This document shows, piece by piece, positions 58,901 to 64,000 of a stretch of DNA of 64,000 bases. The translations under genes and the position numbers were made by a program. How positions within the stretch are numbered: position 1 is the stretch's first letter; the number at the start of each line of letters is the position of its first letter. The DNA comes from Idiomarina aminovorans (GTDB lineage: Bacteria > Pseudomonadota > Gammaproteobacteria > Enterobacterales > Alteromonadaceae), in contig NZ_JAKNDA010000005.1 of NCBI RefSeq assembly GCF_023155095.1, positions 1 to 64,000 on the forward strand, written 5' to 3'. Under the pieces are notes generated by a model, which saw only the letters and a list, made by a program, of their open reading frames with translations, was not told the DNA's origin and did not search any database.

Positions 58901-58983
58901 CTACCTGGCATTGTGATACTGAGCATGATTTTTGGTTGGATCACTTTACCGGTAAAGGGCATCAGCACGGAGGACAACACTAA
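55903..58983 (+). CDS. Secreted two-domain amidohydrolase-family protein
   Basis: A 1026-residue exported protein (signal LTLAVTSVLTASVVA). It contains two amidohydrolase-like modules. In the N-terminal module (about 30-430) the metal-site signature is PGFIDPYSS, without the usual His-x-His, so it is probably inactive. The C-terminal module (about 560-980) retains PGIIDEHSHIAIEGG with the HxH and is probably active, with a later Asp in TSINSDSNDLQ near residue 865. The substrate is unknown; imidazolonepropionase- or dipeptidase-like activity is possible. The gene overlaps the next amidohydrolase by one base, so the two form an operon. Confidence 0.8.
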   Translation: MKKVHQLSALTLAVTSVLTASVVADQTSRTNGMRDNTPSLTAIQNATIITEPGKSVSNATLVIENGTVQSVERNNRAPAGARVIDGTGYTIYPGFIDPYSSYGIQASAEQERSETPIYNNEREGGNAANDAIHSQKNWFSEFKTNSEDANKWVSQGFTSVQSANLDGIFQGRAVTVSLADKIPNDVIYQSTAKHFGSFDKGSSQQQYPSSLMGSIALVRQTLSDANWYKSSYGKQAHNQPVEFNAALDSLTTIGEQGIVFKVSDEKSLLRADDVFDQFNVPSVYVASGYEYARLDAVKNAESDLILPLNFPAAPEVEGVDGHLDVDLADLRHWERAPSNPAMLANAGVNFALTLHDLEKSERFWPNLRKAVKHGLSEEQALAALTTTPAKIAGIEDKAGKLAQGYMADFVMVKGDVFADGTIQSVWLQGEENELVSRDEVDFVGTYRIDWNGQEVAVEIKPGAGLAGEVKVGDKTSALRHVESDTESLSFVTDLELAPAGSWRFKLEPEAQDAFAVTAVSPEGDEITLQAQMDVPESKAETTNETGSVEYASELTFPNVAYGLNGLPERQDVLIRNVTVWTASEEGILEETDVLVRNGQFSAIGENLSAPSGVTEIDGAGMHLTPGIIDEHSHIAIEGGVNEGSEAVTSEVRIGDVVNPDDIHIYRSLAGGTTMAQLLHGSANPIGGQAQVIKLRWGTDANIMKFDAAPESIKFALGENVKQSNWGDNMTVRYPQTRLGVETIMRDGFQTALEYQQRKQAYERMSRLERSKVAAPRPDYRLETLIEILNSERFVHAHSYVASEILMLMEVAEDFGFTLDTFTHILEGYKVADEMAAHGASGSTFADWWAYKFEVYDAIPHNACLMKERGVLTSINSDSNDLQRRLNTEAAKSVLYCDMDPHEALKMITINPAKQLKVDRYVGSVEKGKHADFVLWSHYPLSAYARAEQTWINGRKFFDRELDKQHQQTVKKEKNALIQKVLAAGDDAKEGAKDGYKPAQPTWHCDTEHDFWLDHFTGKGHQHGGQH

Positions 58984-60284
58984 TGAATAAACTACTGACA
59001 ACCGTTAGTGCTGCTTTAGTGAGTGCATTGGCACTCAACAGTGCAGTAGCACACGACCAGGTTCCGGGCGATAAACAAGACAGCCCCATCGTACTTCAGG
59101 GGGGGATTTTGCACACTGTTGCTAATGGTGTTTTAACTGACTCTGACTTAGTTTTTGAACATGGAAAAATAACGGCTATTGGTCGTGAGGTCAGTATTCC
59201 CGACGGGGCTGAAGTGATAGATATTTCAGGTCAGCATGTGTACCCGGGAGTTATTGCCATGGATACCACTATTGGCCTGAATGAAATTGAAGCGGTACGT
59301 GCTACGCGAGATGCGCGTGAAGTCGGTGATGTTCATCCGGAAGTTGCGGGACACATTGCTTTTAATGCCGACTCGGAGATTATACCGACGGTGCGAAACC
59401 ATGGTATTACTCATGCGCAGGTGGCCCCTGAAGGGTCCTTAGTTGCAGGCCAGTCGTCGTTAATGCACTTAGATGGCTGGAATACTCAGGACGCCCTGGT
59501 TTCCGCAGAATTAGGGGTACATGTTTCATGGCCTCGTACCTATGTTATCAATACGTGGTGGGAACGTCGTTCTGCAGAGCAGCAGCGCAAAGCTAATAAA
59601 GAAGCACGTCAGCAGCTGATGAAAGTTTTTGCTGATGCGAAAGCTTATTACGATGCTAAGCAGGCTGACCTCGCCATTAACGTTGATCAGCGTTGGGAAG
59701 CCATGCTTGGTTTATTCGATGGCAGCAAGAAGCTGTATGTGCATGCTAACGACAAACGTCAGTTGGAACAGGCTATTGATACCAGTCAGGAATTCGGTTT
59801 TGAACTGGTACTGATGGGAGCAAGAGACGCCTGGCGCATTGCTGATAAATTAGCAGAGTTGAATATACCGGTTGTTTTCGGTTCCCCTTACGGGCTGCCG
59901 GGTCGCGATGACGAAGGTTATGATCAAGATTTCTCATCACCGGCTCGTTTGGCAGAGGCAGGCGTTAACTTTGCTATCTCGTATCCAGGATACTGGGACG
60001 TGCGGAACTTGCCGTTTGCAGCGGGCAACGCGGTTGCTTTTGGACTGGATCAACAACAGGCTTTGACAGCCATTACATTGAAACCGGCTGAAATTCTTGG
60101 TGTTGCGGATAAGCTGGGGTCACTTGAAGTTGGAAAGAGTGCATCTCTTAGCGTGTCGGAAGGTGACTTACTGGACCCCATTGGGCAAAAATTAACGCAC
60201 CTTTATATTGATGGCCGTAAAGTCAGTTTAAGCAGCCGTCATACCGAGCTGTACGAAAAGTATCGTCAGAAACCTTCTGAATAG
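58983..60284 (+). CDS. Secreted amidohydrolase-family protein, probably pseudoenzyme
   Basis: A 433-residue exported protein (signal TTVSAALVSALALNSAVA) with the amidohydrolase fold: LVFEHGKITAIGREVSIPDGAEVIDISGQHVYPGVIAMDTT near residues 57-97. The canonical HxH after PG(V/I)I is replaced by MDTT, so zinc binding and catalysis are doubtful. The C-terminus retains the TLKPAEILGVADKLGSLEVGKSA composite beta domain. Its start codon overlaps the stop of the previous gene by one base; the pair probably forms a complex in the periplasm. Confidence 0.78.
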   Translation: MNKLLTTVSAALVSALALNSAVAHDQVPGDKQDSPIVLQGGILHTVANGVLTDSDLVFEHGKITAIGREVSIPDGAEVIDISGQHVYPGVIAMDTTIGLNEIEAVRATRDAREVGDVHPEVAGHIAFNADSEIIPTVRNHGITHAQVAPEGSLVAGQSSLMHLDGWNTQDALVSAELGVHVSWPRTYVINTWWERRSAEQQRKANKEARQQLMKVFADAKAYYDAKQADLAINVDQRWEAMLGLFDGSKKLYVHANDKRQLEQAIDTSQEFGFELVLMGARDAWRIADKLAELNIPVVFGSPYGLPGRDDEGYDQDFSSPARLAEAGVNFAISYPGYWDVRNLPFAAGNAVAFGLDQQQALTAITLKPAEILGVADKLGSLEVGKSASLSVSEGDLLDPIGQKLTHLYIDGRKVSLSSRHTELYEKYRQKPSE

Positions 60285-60310
60285 AATTTTTAGCAAAAGC
60301 TACAAGAAGT

Positions 60311-60345
60311 AAGCCCCTGTCAATTGAGTTGGCAGGGGCTTTTTA
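60311..60345. terminator. Bidirectional terminator
   Basis: The stem AAGCCCCTGTCAA / TTGGCAGGGGCTT (one G-U pair) with T-rich sequence to the right and A/T-rich sequence on the left lies between the convergent amidohydrolase and double-receiver genes. Confidence 0.85.
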
Positions 60346-60363
60346 TTGAAACGACTCCACACT

Positions 60364-61158
60364 TTAGCTGTTTAATAAACGCGCTATGAGCGTTCTCAGC
60401 GTTGCTGGCTCGAAAGGTTTGTCCGTTAGTGCATCAACACCACTTTGCTTCACATTGGCAAGTTGAGGCTCATCGGCGCGGGCTGTCACCATTAATACTG
60501 GTGTGTGGGCATGCGTTGAACTGTTTCGGATATACTGTGTGAGTTCACTGCCGTTCATTTGTGGCATATGAAAGTCGGTAACAATCAAGTCAAACTGATG
60601 CTCTGCCAGAATTTCTATAGCTTGCTGTCCGTCTTCAGCTTCGACAAAACTTTCAACCCCTAAATTCTCGAAAACCCGTCTTAATACATGCCGGGAGGTC
60701 ATGCTGTCATCGACAATCAGTACTCTCAAATCTTCGATATCATAAAGCTCAAGATGAAGCAGCTCTGGTTCCATCATATCCATAGTGGCAGTAATTGCCC
60801 GTTGCAGCTGATCCGGAGTAAAAGGTTTTGGCAGAATAGCAATAATACCGGCTTGTTTGAATTGCTCCAGTTGATCCGCCCGGTGTTCTGATGACACCAG
60901 CATAAAATGTAAGGTATCTTTTAAATCTTTGGCGTTAATAAACTGAATCAGTTCATGGGCAGTGCCGTCAGAAAAATACATAGCGCTGGTGACAATATCC
61001 GGTTGCCAACGAAGTATTTCTTGTTTAGCTTCTGCAATGGTAGAAGCGCCGCGGGTATGCTGAATACCTGCCTGATTCAGGTGTTGCGTAATGACTTTTC
61101 GTTGCACATCGGATGGCTCGATAAGTAAAATACGAAGTTCGTCGAAAGCTATTGCCAT
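60364..61158 (-). CDS. Double-receiver response regulator
   Basis: A 264-residue protein with two CheY-like receivers and no other domain. The first (residues 8-125) has LLIEPSD at its start but SAMYFSDGTAHE in place of the usual phosphorylation loop, so the Asp is absent or shifted (DIVTSAMYFSD). The second (140-262) is canonical: VLIVDDSMTSRH, VTDFHMPQMNG with the Asp near residue 195, and TARADE and TDKPFEP. The first may be a degenerate, dimerising or binding receiver. It is divergent from the STAS gene and likely serves the same pathway. Confidence 0.85.
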   Translation of the reverse strand: MAIAFDELRILLIEPSDVQRKVITQHLNQAGIQHTRGASTIAEAKQEILRWQPDIVTSAMYFSDGTAHELIQFINAKDLKDTLHFMLVSSEHRADQLEQFKQAGIIAILPKPFTPDQLQRAITATMDMMEPELLHLELYDIEDLRVLIVDDSMTSRHVLRRVFENLGVESFVEAEDGQQAIEILAEHQFDLIVTDFHMPQMNGSELTQYIRNSSTHAHTPVLMVTARADEPQLANVKQSGVDALTDKPFEPATLRTLIARLLNS

Positions 61159-61270
61159 AATTAGGCCAACATTAAATAACTAGGATTTATTGTGACGGAA
61201 AGAGTAGGGTATTCAGCAGATAAACTCAATCAGAAAATCTGTGTTAAGCTCATTAAAAAAAGGAGTCAGT

Positions 61271-61576
61271 ATGAGCGTTAGTCGTGACTTTTCAAATGAT
61301 GGTAAGCAATTAGTTATCGCCATAAAAGGCAAGTTTGATTTTAGTCTGGTGCAGGAATTTCGTCAGGCTTACAGCCACATTGGTGATTCACAACCCACTG
61401 TCATTATCGATCTCAGGGAAACCGACTACCTGGACAGTTCCGCGCTGGGTATGTTGCTGAACATGCGTAAATCTTTGGGTAGTAGCGTAAAAGCTATTCA
61501 GTTAGTGAATGCTAAGCCGGACGTGCGTCGCATTCTCGATATCTCACGCTTTGATAAGATGTTTGTCATTGCCTGA
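61271..61576 (+). CDS. STAS-domain anti-sigma factor antagonist (CrsA/HsbA-like)
   Basis: A 101-residue STAS protein; DLRETDYLDSSALGMLLNMRKSLG near residue 47 is the phosphorylatable Ser loop of the SpoIIAA/RsbV type (the conserved DSSALG). In Shewanella the CrsA-CrsR pair controls RpoS and in Pseudomonas HsbA-HsbR controls FlgM. The ATG at 61271 has AGGAG seven bases upstream. It overlaps the phosphatase gene by one base, so the two are produced together. Confidence 0.9.
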   Translation: MSVSRDFSNDGKQLVIAIKGKFDFSLVQEFRQAYSHIGDSQPTVIIDLRETDYLDSSALGMLLNMRKSLGSSVKAIQLVNAKPDVRRILDISRFDKMFVIA

Positions 61577-63249
61577 TGAAAGTATTGATTGTCGATGACC
61601 AACCTGCAAATCAGGTAATGTTGACGGGGTTAATTAAGCGTTTTGGTCATCAAGTCTCTTGTGCTTCAAATGGTGTAGAAGCCATTGATATCTTTACCAG
61701 CTTAGCACCGGACGTTGTTCTGTTGGATGTGATGATGCCAATTATGGACGGGTTTAAGACGGCTCCTTGTCTAAAAGCTTTGAGTGGTGATGTTCATTTA
61801 CCTATCTTATTTATCACTGCGCTGGATGATCAGGAAACCCTGTTGAGATGTCTGGAGGCGGGGGGAGACGACTTCATTAGTGTCCCATTTGAACCGGTTG
61901 TATTGCAGGCTAAATTAAATGCGCATGCTCGCGTTCGTGAGTTGAGTCACTCCCTGAAAGATAAAAATGAAGCGTTGGCTTATCATTCTAATCGTATGGA
62001 ACGTGAGCAGAATATTGTGAGTCATATGCTGGCGAATGCATTGCAGGAAAATGAAACTGAGCACTCCTTCTTAAAAACCTATCTCGCACCTGCCAATGAG
62101 TTTAATGGCGATTTAGTTCTGACTAAAGGTGGGCCGTTAGGTAACTTTTATTTGTTTGTTGGTGACTTTACCGGGCACGGGCTGGCGCCTGCAACCGGCG
62201 CTTTACCGGTTTCTCAGACCTTTTTTGATTTAGCTGAAAAAGGGCTTTCTGTGGCTAATATGGTAGAAGAGTTTAATCGTAAGCTGGTTAGGCTGTTACC
62301 TGATGATATGTTTTGTGCGGCTTTTGTAGCCGAGTTATCAGCCAACGGCGAGCGTTTAACCTATTGGAATGGCGGTATTCCCGATGCGCTTTTGATTAAT
62401 GGAGCCGGTCAAGTAGAAAAAAGATTAGTACCCGAGCATATGGCGTTGGGGATCCTGTCACCGGATGAGTTCAGTAGCCAGGTCAGCCATTGTTTCGTCG
62501 AAGAGAATACCCGCCTGATAACTTATACTGATGGTGTTGTCGAAATGACAAACAAAGCTGATGAAAGGTTATCTGAACGAGGCTTTGAAATCTTGCTGCT
62601 ACGCTATGCCTGTGAACGGGACTTTGAAGGGTTAGTTAATGCATTGCAGACGTTTAAAGAGAATCAGGAACAGCTGGATGATATCTCATTGGTTTGCCTG
62701 GACTGTGGTGGTGTGACTAATTTACCCGTGAGTAAGCCTGAAAATAACGTGACTCACTTGCCTTTTCGGTTAGTTGTTTATTTAAAAGAAGACGAGATTA
62801 AGGGTCAAGACCCGATTATTAAGCTGGTGGACTCACTTATCCATCTGGAAGGGATCCGGGCTCACAAAACCGCTTTATATTTGTTACTGGCAGAAGCTTT
62901 TAATAATATGCTTGAACATAGCGTGCTGCAGCTCGACTCAGGAATAAAGCAAACCGGACAAGGATTTGATGAATATTACCGAACCCGGGAACAACGCTTG
63001 GCTGAATTAAAAGACGTTGAAATAGAAATTGATATTCAATATCAACCAGACAGTAGTTTACTGTCTTTCAGCATTGCATCGAATAGTGAAAATGGCTTTA
63101 TCGAGTGTCAGGAAAATGTTGAGGGCGATGAGGTACTCGCCTTTGGACGAGGTCTGCAGTTGATAAAAAACTTCTCAAGTTACGTTGACTGGCGTGATCA
63201 TGGTCGTCGTCTGTATATTGAATATGACCTTAGCCTCCCGCCCGCTTAA
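61576..63249 (+). CDS. REC-PP2C(SpoIIE)-HATPase phosphatase/kinase (CrsR/HsbR-like)
   Basis: A 557-residue three-part protein. Residues 1-125 are a receiver (VLIVDDQPANQ, Asp in VVLLDVMMPIMDG near residue 52). Residues 165-375 form a SpoIIE/PP2C phosphatase domain with YLFVGDFTGHG near residue 192 and LITYTDGVVEM near residue 315 as metal sites. Residues 400-557 look like a histidine-kinase-type ATPase of the RsbW family (LLAEAFNNMLEHSV near residue 437). It would phosphorylate or dephosphorylate the STAS protein upstream and so control a sigma factor or its anti-sigma factor, most likely for stress response, motility or biofilm. Confidence 0.9.
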   Translation: MKVLIVDDQPANQVMLTGLIKRFGHQVSCASNGVEAIDIFTSLAPDVVLLDVMMPIMDGFKTAPCLKALSGDVHLPILFITALDDQETLLRCLEAGGDDFISVPFEPVVLQAKLNAHARVRELSHSLKDKNEALAYHSNRMEREQNIVSHMLANALQENETEHSFLKTYLAPANEFNGDLVLTKGGPLGNFYLFVGDFTGHGLAPATGALPVSQTFFDLAEKGLSVANMVEEFNRKLVRLLPDDMFCAAFVAELSANGERLTYWNGGIPDALLINGAGQVEKRLVPEHMALGILSPDEFSSQVSHCFVEENTRLITYTDGVVEMTNKADERLSERGFEILLLRYACERDFEGLVNALQTFKENQEQLDDISLVCLDCGGVTNLPVSKPENNVTHLPFRLVVYLKEDEIKGQDPIIKLVDSLIHLEGIRAHKTALYLLLAEAFNNMLEHSVLQLDSGIKQTGQGFDEYYRTREQRLAELKDVEIEIDIQYQPDSSLLSFSIASNSENGFIECQENVEGDEVLAFGRGLQLIKNFSSYVDWRDHGRRLYIEYDLSLPPA

Positions 63250-63565
63250 CGTTGTAACCTTCTTTTTTTAGCCAGCTTTCAATGCTTTCCCGTTGATCAC
63301 CTTGCAGCTCAATGTCATAGTCTTTTAGCGAGCCACCAACACCACAGTGTTGTTTTAGCTTTTTAGCGATGGCTTTTAACTCTGCTTGCGGCTTATCTAA
63401 GCCAGTGATGATGGTGACCCCTTTACCTTTTCGGCCTTTTGTTTCCCGGCGCAGGCGCACTATGCCATCCCCTTGCGGAACATGTTCGGGCTCAGGATCT
63501 GGCTCAACCCGGCCTGAATTTGTTGAATAAACCATCTGGCTCAGTTGGTCTTTCCAGTCTGACAT
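63230..63565 (-). CDS. yciH: Sui1/eIF1-like translation factor YciH
   Basis: An 111-residue protein with an SUI1 domain over its C-terminal two thirds: RLRRETKGRKGKGVTIITGL near residue 38 and CGVGGSLKDYDIELQGDQRESIESWL near residue 74. YciH resembles eIF1 and has been implicated in start-codon fidelity or repression of translation under stress. I chose the ATG at 63565 (MSDWKDQLSQ) over the GTG at 63577. Its 3' end overlaps the phosphatase gene by 20 bases on the opposite strand. It starts six bases after the upstream gene's stop. Confidence 0.88.
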   Translation of the reverse strand: MSDWKDQLSQMVYSTNSGRVEPDPEPEHVPQGDGIVRLRRETKGRKGKGVTIITGLDKPQAELKAIAKKLKQHCGVGGSLKDYDIELQGDQRESIESWLKKEGYNVKRAGG

Positions 63566-63570
63566 TGTAT

Positions 63571-64000
63571 TTACCACTTTTTCTTCGGTTGAAATAATTC
63601 TTCTAAGTCGTCTTCTTTTTTATGTTTTTCTTTATCTCTGGCGTGAGCATCTTTCAATTCTTGCGCAATTTGCTCCAGTGCCTGCTGTATAGATTGCTGG
63701 CGAGAAGTCGTGTAATCATCACTAAAGTTTTGATCCTCAATGGTACGCAGAGCTTTCTCATAATATTGCCTTGCGGAGCCCAGCATTTGGCTCTCATAAG
63801 CATGACGGCCGCGACGTATTAAAGTCTCAATGCTAATTTTTAGCTGGAGTTTAGTTAAGCGTTGGTCTTCAACACTAAAAACATTGCTGTCGACTCTGCC
63901 ACGTGAATGCTCGCTTCGCAATGTTCCTCGTAAACGTTTCAGTCCATTGATCATGGCTATAATTTGCTTGTCGTTCTGCGGAATCTCAAAGTCTTCACTG
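63571..64000 (-). CDS. Unknown helical protein (5' end outside the window)
   Basis: An open frame runs from the right edge to a stop at 63571, giving at least 142 residues. The C-terminus is Lys/Glu-rich with a Trp end (DDLEELFQPKKKW), and RRGRHAYESQMLGSARQYYEKALRTIEDQ near the middle may be a TPR-like helical pair. An internal ATG at 63954 exists, but the frame continues upstream without a stop, so the true start is probably beyond the window. It is co-directional with yciH. I do not recognise the family. Confidence 0.6.
   Translation of the reverse strand, partial: SEDFEIPQNDKQIIAMINGLKRLRGTLRSEHSRGRVDSNVFSVEDQRLTKLQLKISIETLIRRGRHAYESQMLGSARQYYEKALRTIEDQNFSDDYTTSRQQSIQQALEQIAQELKDAHARDKEKHKKEDDLEELFQPKKKW

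Overview
The window looks like chromosomal DNA of a marine gammaproteobacterium of the Alteromonadales, most probably Idiomarina or a close relative. This rests on gene content and order, not on any database search: a trpEGD(CF)BA operon followed by yciB and yciI, rnm/yciO/scpAB/rluB, recX-alaS-csrA, a sodium-pumping oxaloacetate decarboxylase, corB/ypjD/ffh, and rpsP-rimM-trmD-rplS.

Region by region. 1-127 is the end of an IS66-like insertion sequence that runs off the left edge. 189-3059 holds a D-threonine-aldolase-like enzyme, an alpha/beta hydrolase, yciI and yciB on the minus strand. 3071-10024 is a complete minus-strand tryptophan operon with promoter, a Trp-rich leader peptide and an attenuator. 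10065-19288 carries a secreted S10 peptidase, a 2,4-dienoyl-CoA reductase-like enzyme behind two PsrA-type operators, then rnm, yciO, scpA, scpB, rluB and a PAD-family deiminase. 19285-21920 holds a TPR-GGDEF sensor and a SIMPL-domain protein. 21971-29225 holds recX, alaS, csrA, three tRNA genes and oadGAB. 29222-36713 holds a hybrid histidine kinase with a 57-residue membrane protein behind it, gshA, a lytic transglycosylase-like lipoprotein, corB and ypjD. 36866-40357 is ffh plus the rpsP-rimM-trmD-rplS operon.

40366-52426 is a foreign, visibly AT-rich 12,061-bp element between rplS and a J-domain gene. It has perfect 26-bp terminal inverted repeats and a 6-bp direct repeat (TAGTGT) on both sides. 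It carries an IS1595/ISXO2-like transposase behind a leader with four tandem hairpins, a small HTH protein, several unknown genes, and a cargo block: a DndB-like DGQHR-motif protein with an unknown partner, a ParB-like protein followed by a Dam-class adenine methyltransferase, and convergently a second ParB-like protein joined to a nuclease-like protein with a D...QxATG...K motif. I read the cargo as a candidate DNA-modification and restriction (defence) system. It matches no named system I recognise, and this is the most interesting part of the window.

After the element the core resumes: J-domain protein, tyrA, a CheY-like protein, cytochrome b561, cytochrome c', two large secreted amidohydrolase-family proteins (two of the three domains lack the usual metal-binding HxH), and a signalling cluster (double receiver protein, STAS protein, REC-SpoIIE phosphatase with a kinase-like C-terminus) resembling CrsA/CrsR of Shewanella or HsbA/HsbR of Pseudomonas. 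A Sui1/YciH gene and a partial unknown gene close the window.
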